Assembly: GCF_030077865.1 (NCBI RefSeq)
Contig: NZ_JASDDP010000024.1
Source: Mycoplasma_H phocimorsus
GTDB taxonomy: Bacteria; Bacillota_I; Bacilli_A; Mycoplasmatales; Metamycoplasmataceae
DNA: 64,000 bases
Reading direction: 5' to 3' (one strand)
Below, one piece after another: positions 9,879 to 19,614 of this stretch. Positions within the stretch are counted from its first letter, which is position 1. The number at the start of each line of letters is the position of its first letter. The position numbers were made by a program, and so were the translations under genes. The notes under the pieces were generated by a model. The model was not told the origin of the DNA. It saw only the letters and a list, made by a program, of their open reading frames with translations, and searched no databases.

Positions 9879-10553
9879 TTATTTTGACTTTTGAAGAATT
9901 GAACTTACTTTCATTTCTTCTACCTTGCCAATTCTTATTCAATGTGTTATAGTTTCTGTAGTAATCTCCCTTATAATAGATGGATTTATATATTTATAAA
10001 TACCATAAGCAGTTCCAAATACTAAACCAAACTCAATAAGTAATGCAAATACAACTCCAGCAACTTTTCTTCCATCTATTTTATAGTTTTTTGTAGTCTT
10101 TTTATTAATAATTTTGTTTTTTATTTCTTCTTTATAATTTTCTTCTTCCTTTTTATCTTTTTCTTCTTTTAGAGAAATTTTTTCAACAACTATTAAATTT
10201 GCTTCAACAGAGTTTTTTTCTTCTTTTGCAATTATTTCTTCTTGTTTTTGTATAAATTGCTCATTATTTAATTTTATAGGAATCTCTATATCATCAGAAT
10301 TTACTTCTTTTTTCATTATGTTGTTAACTTCATCATCAATTTCTATATTTACTGAAACTAATGAGTTATCTTTGTATGCATTTGCTTCTTCATTTTTAAT
10401 TTTTTCTGATATTTTACCTACATAATTATTTATATTACTTTTTTTAGCATCAACTTCTTTTTCAATTTTTAAATTACTTTGGCAAGATAAACTTAATAAA
10501 GGTGTTGCGATTAATAACGTACTAAAAAGAGAAATTTTAAATATCCTTTTCAT
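9879..10553 (-). CDS. Lipoprotein, LSLSC subfamily, member 2
   Basis: 224 aa. Lipobox LLSLSC, Cys 24. First 80 residues and the membrane helix (VAGVVFALLIEFGLVFGTAYG) match the 6564 gene; the linker is longer and almost wholly Lys/Glu with isolated hydrophobics (QKQEEIIAKEEKNSVEAN). A UGA at 9939-9941 is Trp and extends the protein 21 codons to TAA at 9879. Upstream DNA also matches member 1, so the promoter was copied with the gene. Function unknown; surface exposed by inference. Confidence 0.8.
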
Positions 10554-10794
10554 TTATATCCTCTCTTATCTATTTAAATTATTTTAAATTTACTAATAAT
10601 ACATTAATAAATTGTTAGTAAATTTTAACACGTTTTAAATATTTAAATGAAATTTTTAAAATTATTTAATTATAAACATTAAGTTATCTGCACAATGGTA
10701 AAAATAGATGTTTTTATTAAATTATTTGAACAAAATATTAAATTATTTATAAATAAAAATAAATTTTTTAAAAACAAAAAAATAATTTTGGTAC

Positions 10795-10819
10795 AAAAAA
10801 ACATTGTCAAATGACAATG
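10795..10819 (-). terminator. Terminator of the greA operon
   Basis: CATTGTCA / TGACAATG hairpin followed on the minus strand by seven T, immediately after greA. Confidence 0.7.
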
Positions 10820-11293
10820 CTATTCAAATGATATATTAATAATTTCTACAGAATATTTAGTTGGAGCATCAACTTCAATAACTTCACCAATACGATGTCC
10901 TAAAACAGCTAGCGCTAATGGAGATTCATTTGATATTTTTTTATTAAGTGGGTCAGTATCAATTGCGCCAACAATTTGAAATTCAATTTCTTTTTCATTA
11001 TCTAATCTTTTAATTTTAACAAATGAACCAATTGTAATGTGTTCAGAATGTTCTGATTTAATAACTTCTGCATTTTGAAGAATATTTTCAATTTCTAAAA
11101 TTCTTGATTCAATTTTTGCCTGTCTATCTCTAGCGGCGTCATATTCGGCATTTTCAGAAAGGTCACCTAATTCTCTCGCCTCTTTAATTTCTTCAATAAC
11201 AGCAGGACGCTCAACATCAATTAAGTTTTTTAATTCATTTTGTAACTTATCATAACCTTCCTGCGTTAATAACATTTTATTATCTTTAGCCAT
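10820..11293 (-). CDS. greA: Transcription elongation factor GreA
   Basis: Rescues backtracked RNA polymerase by stimulating transcript cleavage. 157 aa, the standard length. The N-terminal coiled coil ends in GDLSENAEYDAARDRQ, the conserved acidic tip (D and E residues) inserted in the polymerase secondary channel. The C-terminal domain contains ISNESPLALAVLGHRIGE. Last gene of the ribF-alaS-ruvX-11318-greA run, 24 bases after the preceding stop. Confidence 0.96.
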   Translation of the reverse strand: MAKDNKMLLTQEGYDKLQNELKNLIDVERPAVIEEIKEARELGDLSENAEYDAARDRQAKIESRILEIENILQNAEVIKSEHSEHITIGSFVKIKRLDNEKEIEFQIVGAIDTDPLNKKISNESPLALAVLGHRIGEVIEVDAPTKYSVEIINISFE

Positions 11294-11317
11294 ATATGCT
11301 CCTTTAATTATTTCTAA

Positions 11318-11968
11318 TTATAAATTATTTTTTACTATTAAAAGCAAATTTTTATATAGTGAATATTCATATTTAATATTGAATTTTTCAATAGTATAAA
11401 TTAATGCAGTTTTGGAAAATTTATCCATTGATTCAATATTAACAATGATCATTCCGCGATCATTTAATTGTTTTAAATTTTCTTGCATACTATTAAAATT
11501 TAATTCTTCAAAAGAAATATAAATTAAATCATATGTTTCGACTTGCATTTTATTAACATTGTAAGTTAAATCATGATCTTGTAATATTTTAAAATTTTGT
11601 TGATTAATTTCTTTTTGAAATATATTAGCAAATTGAATTTGTTTTTGAATAGCATAAGCTATATATTCATGATTTTTACTTACTAAAATATTTTGATATG
11701 AATTAACATAAATACAATCAAGTAAAAAGTCGACATCTTTTTCGTTAATTTTATATTTGAGCAATTTCATAACATCAGAAGATATTTCTCCTTTATTGGG
11801 GCGAACAATAAAAGGGATAGAACCTGCTCCACTTTTTTTGACAATATTGTTTTTAACAATAATAAAAACAATTGAAGTTACCAGTGAAATTAAAATAGCT
11901 ACAATTGCACTAATTCCTAATATTATTTTTGATGTTGTTCAAAAATTATTGATTAAGTTCAATTTCAT
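11318..11968 (-). CDS. Membrane-anchored putative methyltransferase-like protein
   Basis: 216 aa. The true start is ATG 11968, not the internal ATG 11770: the frame is open upstream, uses one UGA as Trp and adds a membrane helix at about residues 18-42 (IILGISAIVAILISLVTSIV). The remainder looks like a Rossmann-type fold, with NILVSKNHEYIAYAIQKQ followed by YDLIYISFEELN, as in a small SAM-methyltransferase lacking a clear SAM loop. It resembles the mycoplasma proteins annotated as BC85_0335-family putative methyltransferases; that name is from memory. It overlaps ruvX by 23 bases, so it is translated with it. Confidence 0.6.
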
Positions 11969-12380
11969 CACCCCCTTGCAAATATCTTTCTAATATAATT
12001 TGTGCTGCTAAAGAATCTTTAAAGTTTTTTTGCTTTTTTCTAGTTAAATTACCTTGCCTCATAATTTCTCTAGCTTGTTTAGTGCTTTGTCTTTCATCAA
12101 CTAAGACAATTTTTTGTGAAAAATTATTTTTAAGTAAATAGTAATATTCTTCAATAAGAAAAGTTGTTTCACTCTTATTGCCATTCATTTTTTTAGGGTA
12201 ACCCACAATAATAGTGTCTACTTGAAAACATTTTAAAATATGAAGTAAATTTTTTTTCAATATTTCAAAATTCATTGGTTTCGCATAAATTGTTTCTAAT
12301 GAACTAGCAAACATATTATATGGATCACTAATAGCTATACCACAAGAAATTGTACCAATATCAAGAGCAATTTTACGCAT
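11946..12380 (-). CDS. ruvX: Putative Holliday junction resolvase / pre-16S rRNA nuclease
   Basis: YqgF/RuvX family, RNase H fold, implicated in pre-16S rRNA 5' maturation. 144 aa. ALDIGTISCGIAISD carries the first conserved Asp, IIVGYPKKMNG the second strand and VDERQSTKQARE the Glu/Arg block; KDSLAAQIILERYL gives the last Asp. The glycine-loop residues KR of the usual GTKRIG are SC here. Overlaps alaS by 8 bases; the alaS-ruvX pairing is common in Firmicutes. Confidence 0.9.
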   Translation of the reverse strand: MRKIALDIGTISCGIAISDPYNMFASSLETIYAKPMNFEILKKNLLHILKCFQVDTIIVGYPKKMNGNKSETTFLIEEYYYLLKNNFSQKIVLVDERQSTKQAREIMRQGNLTRKKQKNFKDSLAAQIILERYLQGGDEIELNQ

Positions 12381-14994
12381 TTAATTCTCTATTTAAAATT
12401 GATATTAAGTTTTCTTTTTCTAATTTAGCACATCTTCCCATTGCATAAATAGCATTTCCTCCGCCCTTACCTTGTAGGTGCGAAAATAACTTATTTAATA
12501 AAACATTAGAATTAATTATATGTGAAGAAATTGCTACTAATGAAGCATTATTATTTTCTGAAGCTAAAATAATAATGCTTTCTTTATTTGCTTCTCTTAA
12601 GGAAGCGGCTTGAACACTTAATGAAGAAGAAGGAGCATTTAAATTAAATAAAATTTTAAAATTATAAATTTTTATTTCTTCTACTTCTATTTGCTTATTA
12701 GCTTCTTGTTTAGTTCTTTCTTTAATTGTTTTAATTTGTAATTCTTTAAGTTCTTCAATGTGCTTTTCAATTTTTTCAATTTGTGAATAATTATCAAATT
12801 TTTCAATAGAAAACGCTATATTTAATTCTTTAAGTTTATTTTGAATGCTTTGTAATTCTTCAAGTTTTTGTTTGAATAATTTTTGATTGTATTCATTAAC
12901 TAATTTATTTGAAGTTATTGCTCTAATTCTGTAAACACCAGCTTGTTTTTTTTCAACAGAAATAATCTTAAAATCTTCAATAAATTTAGTATGTTCAACG
13001 TGAGTTCCACCACAAAGATCTTTAGTTACGCCTTCAAAGCTTACCATTCTAACAGCATCTTTATTCATATACTTAATCTCTTCAAGCGTCATATAAACAT
13101 TTTGTTCTTTAGCTTGTTCTAAACTTATAATGTTATAAGTTCTTTTAACATCATTTTGTATTACTTTTTTAAATTCATTTTCAATATTTTTAATATCTTG
13201 TTTTGAAAGTTTTTTATCAGCCGGATAATCAAAAGTAAATCGCTCTTGCGTAATATCACTACCTAATTGTTCAACAGAATTACCTAAATATTTCCTTAAA
13301 ATAGAAAACATAATATGAGTAGAACTATGATTTCTAGCCATATTAGCACGTATATCTTCATCAACAAAGCACTCAACAGGATCTTTTTTATTTACCTGTC
13401 CTTCAACTAAATGAACATGATTGTTATGTTTATCTTTAAATACATCAAGAATTTTTATTATATTACCATTTTGTAATAAGTAACCTTCATCATGATTTTG
13501 TCCACCTGAAGTAGCATAAAAAGGAGTAGTATCAAGAATAATATAACCTCTAGTTTTAATTTCTTCTAGCTCATTTTCTTCATCAAACATTTTTATAATA
13601 TTTGCTATTCCCTTTGTTGTTTCATATCCAGAAAATTTAGAAATATTTTTATTTATAGTATTTAAATAGTTAATAACATTTTTCATTGCATTAGCTATTT
13701 TAGTTCTAGACTTATTAGCGTGAATTTCCTTCTCTTTTTCTAATTCTTCTTCATTAATTTGAATATTATTTTCTTTTAAAATTTCAATAGTTAATTCAAA
13801 TGGGAATCCATAAGTTTCATATAATTTAAATACAGTTTGAGCATTAATATTTTTATTAATTTTAATTTCATTTAATAATAAATTTCTACCCTTTTCAATA
13901 GTTTTAGCAAATAATTCTTCTTCTTCCTCAACAATTTTGGCAACTTTTTTAACATCATAATCAAAAACTAACGATTTTTGAATTATAAAAATTAATTTAT
14001 GAAGAAAAGTTTTATCTTTAATTTTAAGAATAAATGATTGATAATAACTTCTTCTTATTAATCTTCTTATTATATATCCTCTTCCAACATTAGAAGGCAG
14101 CGCACCATCACCAATAGCATTAGCTACTGTTCTCATATGATCAGCAATAATTTTGAATGCAGTATTAATTTGATCAACTTGTTTATTTTTTTTGAAGTAA
14201 TTATTAATATCATATTTATAAGAAGTATACTTTTCAATTTCTCTAATAATTGGAAGAAATAAATCAGTATCATAATTAGTGGGTGCATCTTGTAAAATAG
14301 CAACAATTCTTTCTAAACCGGCACCAGTATCAATATTTTTTTGAGCTAATTCAGTATAATTTCCTTTTCCATCATTATTAAATGTTGAAAATACAATATT
14401 TCATATTTCAATATAACGATCATTTTCAAGATCTTTTTCTAATAATTCAATACCTCTTTGGTCGTATTTTTCTCCACGATCAAAAAATATTTCCGTATTA
14501 GGCCCACAAGGCCCAGCACCATGTTCTCAAAAGTTAGTTTTTCTATCACCCTTAACCATATGAGTTTTATCAATGCCAAATTTAACTCATAAATTATAAG
14601 TTTCAATGTCATCTTTATAATATGTAATGTAAATTTTTTCTTTAGGCAATTTTAATCATTGTGTAACAAATTCATAGCCTCATTCAATAGCTTCTTTTTT
14701 AAAGTAATCACCAATTGAAAAATTACCTAACATTTCAAAAAATGTATGGTGTCTTGTTGTAATTCCAACATTTTCAATATCATTTGTTCTAATTGCTTTT
14801 TGAGAATTTGTTAATCGATTACATTCAGGCTTAATTTTTCCTGAAAAATAATCTTTTAAAGTTGCAACACCAGAATTAATTCAAAGAAGTGAATCATCAT
14901 TTACTGGTATTAAATTTTTAGTTGGAATCACTAAGTGTTTTTTCGATTTAAAAAAATCTAATCACATTTGTCTAATCTCTTTTGAACTAATCAT
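12373..14994 (-). CDS. alaS: Alanyl-tRNA synthetase
   Basis: 873 aa; charges tRNA-Ala. Start ATG 14994 with GGAG at the correct distance. N-terminal class II core includes HHTFFEMLGNFSIGDYF and GAGPCGPNTEI. UGA codons at conserved Trp positions (WLDFF, WEHGAG) split the frame if read as stop. The editing domain is intact: RNHSSTH and DLCGGTH supply the four zinc ligands (HxxxH, CxxxH). The C-terminal coiled coil and C-Ala segment (SHLQGKGGGNAIYAMG) are present. It overlaps ribF at its start and ruvX at its end by 8 bases each. Confidence 0.96.
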
Positions 14995-15802
14995 TTTTTT
15001 CTCCTTTGTTGAAGTATTTTTTTATCATTTTTATATCTTCAGTATTTATTTTTTTATTAGTAAATCTAATTTCTTTATTAATACTTAAAGAAAGGTTTCT
15101 ATTAATAACATTGAATTTATTAACTTTAAAATCAATAAATTCAATGTAACTCCTTTCCTGAACTTTTAAAGCACAAAAGAAAGAAAATTCATCTATTTCA
15201 ATAATAGCAGCATAAACGCCTTCAGGAGGCTTAATTAAATTTGGTCAAGCAAAAGAAAGAGAAGCATCAAGTAGAATATTTATTGTTCAATCAGTTACCA
15301 TTAAACTATTAGCAAATTCTATATATCCTAACATAATTTGATTTTTAATCAATGTAGAACTAATTTTAGTGCCTCTAATTTTTTTTAATTCAACACAGAT
15401 GCTGTTTGGATATCAAACTAAAATATCATTAGTATTATTACTAGCTTTATAACCAAAGCGAAAATCATCTCCAAAAATAAAACGCGCATTTTGATTTGAA
15501 GAAATAATTTCAAGAAATTGCTTGCCGCTTAAAGAAGAAACTGCTTCAAAGTCAATTATTTTAACATATTCAAAACCAATATCTGCCGCTATTTGTAATC
15601 TAGTATTAAGATCAAAAATATTTTTTTGATTTGATTTTGGAAGAATTGAAGTATCTTTAAACAACATTAAAATAGCATTTTTAGAAAGAGTTAATGCTTT
15701 TTTAAAAAGATCATAATGACCCAAATGAAAGCTTTCGAAACCTCCTAAAACATAAATATTATTTTTAACTTCAATTTTATCTTCAAATCTATAAACTTTC
15801 AT
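14987..15802 (-). CDS. ribF: Riboflavin kinase / FAD synthetase
   Basis: Makes FMN and FAD from riboflavin. 271 aa. The N-terminal adenylyltransferase has GGFESFHLGHYDLFKKA with the HxGH motif and FIFGDDFRFG, then GTKISSTLIKNQI. The kinase half is weakly conserved: PPEGVYAAII corresponds to the usual PxGVYA strand, while the GxTLGFPTAN loop is replaced by ASLSFAWPN, so kinase activity is less certain. Start chosen at ATG 15802 (MKVYRFEDK); two further in-frame ATGs lie 6 and 21 bases upstream, and none has a clear ribosome site. Overlaps alaS by 8 bases. Confidence 0.85.
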
Positions 15803-15883
15803 AATCATTACAATTATAAACATTTATATATTTAATATTATTATTTATAATAATTATTATTTAATGTAAAAAATAAAATAAAA

Positions 15884-15910
15884 GCAAAATAAAGTTATTA
15901 TTTTGCGCCA
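15884..15910 (-). terminator. Weak terminator candidate
   Basis: GCAAAATAA / TTATTTTGC hairpin between the hypothetical gene and ribF, followed by T-rich sequence on the minus strand. Confidence 0.4.
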
Positions 15911-15916
15911 TACATT

Positions 15917-16354
15917 TTAAGATAAAACTAATAACGAATTTACATTTTCATTAATTAAAACAATTTTTATTTTTTTACTATTTCCAATATATTTATCAAC
16001 ATTTATAACAATATCCAATTGCTTATCTCAATTAATTCTTAAGGGAGATTCAAAGAAAATAAATTTTATTAATTCTTCTTTTTTAATGCGAAATATTTTT
16101 GAAAAATCAAGAGTATAATCATAATCAAAATTTTTTATATTACCTTCTGAATCAATTGCTTGCTCTTTACTTACTACAATTTGCATATCGTTAATTTTTT
16201 TAGTAATTTCATTTGTTGAAGTTAAATAATAATAGTAATTATCATCTAATGTAATAATAAAAATAGTTTCTTTAAAATTCTTAATTTGATATTTATCTTT
16301 AAACTCCTTTTTAAGAGTGATTGGAGTTAATGTTTTGATATTTATTTTTTTCAT
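15917..16354 (-). CDS. Hypothetical protein, 145 aa
   Basis: I do not recognise this protein. One UGA (position 16028) read as Trp gives a frame from ATG 16354 to TAA 15917. No signal peptide or membrane helix. It is rich in Ile, Lys and Asn with predicted beta-strand spacing (KETIFIITLDDNYYYYLTS, KKIKIVLINE). No ribosome site stronger than GATTGTTAAAATT. Its own weak terminator and the divergent gene at 16488 suggest a single transcription unit. Confidence 0.55.
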
Positions 16355-16487
16355 AAAGCAATTTTAACAATCTTAAAAGTAACTATTTTCCTAAATTTTT
16401 CCCACTTAATAAAATAAGTTATTTTTTATTAATAATTATAAAATTTCCTATAAAAATAAAAGATTTTTTATATAATATTTAAATAGC

Positions 16488-17132
16488 ATGAATGAGATTA
16501 GATATCAAGAAAATAAGATTACAAAAATAACATCAAGCGCCTTAATGCTTAGTGTTATTTTTGTATTAGGATTTTTTTTGCGTTTTATCAAATTTAATTC
16601 ATTTTTAAGTTTTAATTTTTCATTTGTTATTATTTATATAACATATAGATATATTTCAAAAAAAGGAGCGTTTTTAATAGCATTTTTAAATGCTATTATT
16701 TCTCCAGCTATTAATGCACAAGGATATGAACCAGGAATAATGTTGGGTCATTTTATTTTATTGTTAAGCATAATATTATTTGTGCTTTTTTTAGATTTAT
16801 TTCAATTTATTATTCCTTTTAAAAAGTTGATATTTAATATTTTTCAACTTTTATTAGCAACAATTGCAGCTTCGATAATAATTACATTATTAAATGTATA
16901 TATTTTTACAGCAATTTATTTTAAAATTTATCATACAATTAATTCATTTTCTTATACTGAAATAATAAAAAAATGAAACATATTTCGCGGTTTATTTTTC
17001 AATATGAATTCATATTTTTTAGGCGCCGGAATTACTTACTTTACATTTAATATTATTAATATAAGTGTTAATTCAATTTTAATTCTACTTTTACAAAACC
17101 CTGTTAAAAAGATTTTTTCTTTCAAATTTTAA
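16488..17132 (+). CDS. Multi-spanning membrane protein, putative ECF S-component-like
   Basis: 214 aa, about six hydrophobic segments: residues 17-33, 40-56, 58-75, 84-105, 110-140 and 170-205. Helix lengths and Asn/Gly placement (AFLNAIISPAINAQGYEPG) resemble substrate-binding S-components of ECF vitamin transporters, and mycoplasmas carry a MPN527-type family of this sort. No EcfA or EcfT gene is nearby, as usual for S-components sharing a common energy module. Substrate not predictable. Two UGA codons near the C-terminus encode Trp. Confidence 0.55.
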
Positions 17133-17233
17133 TAATGCCTATTACTTTTATATATTAGAGTCCTAATTTAGTTCTTTTATATACTTATTTTATTCTTATT
17201 TATATATAATTTAAATCGATAAAATGAGGTATT

Positions 17234-19540
17234 ATGGTTTATGATTTTAAAAATATAGAACAAAAATGACAAAAACTTTGACTTGAAAAAGATGCTTTTG
17301 AACCTAATAAAAATTTAAAATTACAAAAAAAATATGTTCTTTCAATGTTTCCTTATCCATCAGGAAAATTACATATGGGTCATGCAAGAAACTATGCTAT
17401 TTCTGATGCAATAGCAAGGTTTTTTAGAAAAGAAAATTTTAATGTTTTTCACCCAATTGGATGAGATGCTTTTGGTTTACCAGCTGAAAATGCTGCTATT
17501 AAAAATGGAACTGAGCCCTCAAAATGAACTAGAGATAATATAGAAAATATGAAAAGCCAATTAAAATCATTAGGGTTTTCTTTTGCTTATAATCACGAAT
17601 TAGCTACTTGTGATTATGACTACACTAAATGAGAGCAATTTTTATTTATTAAATTATATGAAGCAGGGTTAATTTATAAAAAGAAAGCAAAATTAAATTA
17701 TTGTGAAAAAGATCAAACTGTTTTAGCTAATGAACAAGTAATTAATAATAAATGTTGAAGGTGTGATAGCGATGTTGTTATTAAAGAGCTTGAACAATAT
17801 TATTTAAATATTAAAAAATATGAAGAAGAATTATTACAAGATCTTAAATTACTTGAAAATAAATGACCTACTCAAGTTTTGAAAATGCAAAAAAACTGAA
17901 TTGGCAAGACAGAAGGTTTTAATATTAAATTTAAACTAGAAAATACTTATGATGAAATAGAAGTATTTGAATCAAAAAATATTAATTTTAGTAAGATAGC
18001 TTTTGTTAATATTTCACCGGAGCATAAATTAGTTGAAAAATTAGTTAGTGTTGAAAAAATTGATAAAAAAATCATTGCAAGCATAAAACTTTCAACAAAC
18101 GATTTAACACTTAAAGATGTTAAATATTTAATTTTACCTATTTTTGCTATTAATCCTTTAAATAATAAAAAGTTACCAATTGTTGTTACTAATTATGCAC
18201 ATATTAAATTTAAAAATGAAATTTCATTAGGATTTTTTAGTGAAAACTTAGCTAATAGAGATTCGCAAATTATTAAAGAGTTATTTTTAAAAGATGAAAA
18301 TAAAGAACTAAATTTTAAAAATAATGAATCAATTAAAAAAGCAACTCATTTTAACTTAAAGGATTGAGGAATTTCTAGACAAAGATTTTGAGGCACGCCA
18401 ATTCCCTTAATTATTTGTGATGAGTGTGGAATTGTTCCAGAAAAATTTGAGAATTTGCCTGTAAAGCTTCCACAAATTAAAACACTAATTAATTCTCAAA
18501 CTGCATTAGCTCAAAATGATGAATTTATTAATACAACTTGCTCAAAATGTAATAAACCAGCTAAAAGAGAAAGCGATACTCTTGATACATTTGTTGAATC
18601 ATCATGATATTTTATGAGATATCCAGTTCCTAAAAATAGAAGATGAGATGAAATTTTTTCAAAAGAAACAGCATATTTTAATACAGTTGATTATTATGTT
18701 GGTGGTATTGAACACGCCATTCTTCATTTACTTTATTCTCGTTTCTTTACTAAGGCATTAAGAGATTTAAGTCTTATTTCTTATGATGAACCTTTCGAAA
18801 GATTAATCACACAAGGAATGGTTCTTAAAGATGGGGCTAAAATGTCAAAATCAAAAGGAAATGTAGTTGAACCTTCTGATTTAATTAATAAATATGGAGC
18901 TGATACAGCGCGTCTATTCATCTTATTTGCAGCGCCACCTGAAAAAGATTTAGAATGAAATCCAGCTGGCGTTGAAGGGTGTTATAAATTTATTAATAAA
19001 TTAGTTAACTATAGTGGTAGAGTTATAAAAGTTGATAAATTTATTAAGGCTAATGATTTAAATATTCAAGAAAAAGAGACAAGAAAAAAAATTCATCTTG
19101 CTTTAAAAAAATATTATGAAATATTTCAAGCTGCTGATTCTAGTTTTTCATTTAATACTATTATTGCTTTATCTATGGAAATTATTAATGATTTAGAGAC
19201 AAGTTCTAACGCAACACTTTGAACTGAAGCTTATTATGTCCTCTTAAATATTTTAGAACCATTTATTCCTCATATATGTTCTGAGCTTTCTTCAAAACTA
19301 TTTTATTCTTCTAATCTCAAACATTTAGAAGTTGATGAAAGTGCTTTTGAATTAGGTTATAAAAAATATGGAATAACAATTAATGGAAAGCTTCGAGGAG
19401 AAATATTAGTTTTAGACACTGAAACTAAGCAAGAAATTCTAACTAAAGCAAAAGAAGCAGTAGCTAAATGACTTGAAAATGTTGAAATACAAAAAGAAAT
19501 TTTTGTACCCGGGAGATTAGTTAATTTTGTTATTAAGTAA
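17234..19540 (+). CDS. leuS: Leucyl-tRNA synthetase with degenerate editing domain
   Basis: 768 aa; charges tRNA-Leu. Start ATG 17234 after TGAGGT. Synthetic core is complete: MFPYPSGKLHMGHARNY (HxGH), zinc-like CEKDQTVLANEQV..CWRC block, DWGISRQRFWG, AKMSKSKGN, ADTARLF. The CP1 editing domain (about residues 225-380) is short and degenerate: the strand IEVF that should lead into the Thr-rich TTRPDT motif reads ESKNINFSK, and the GTGAVMxVPAHDxRD block is replaced by NYAHIKFKNEISLGFFSEN. Loss of editing motifs has been reported for mycoplasma LeuRS. Ends with a short C-terminal extension. Several UGA codons encode Trp. Confidence 0.95.
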
Positions 19541-19614
19541 TTTAGCACTTAAAATATTTAATTGCTAAATTTAGTTAAAATGATATAATAAAATTAATTG
19601 AATTAAGGAGACAA

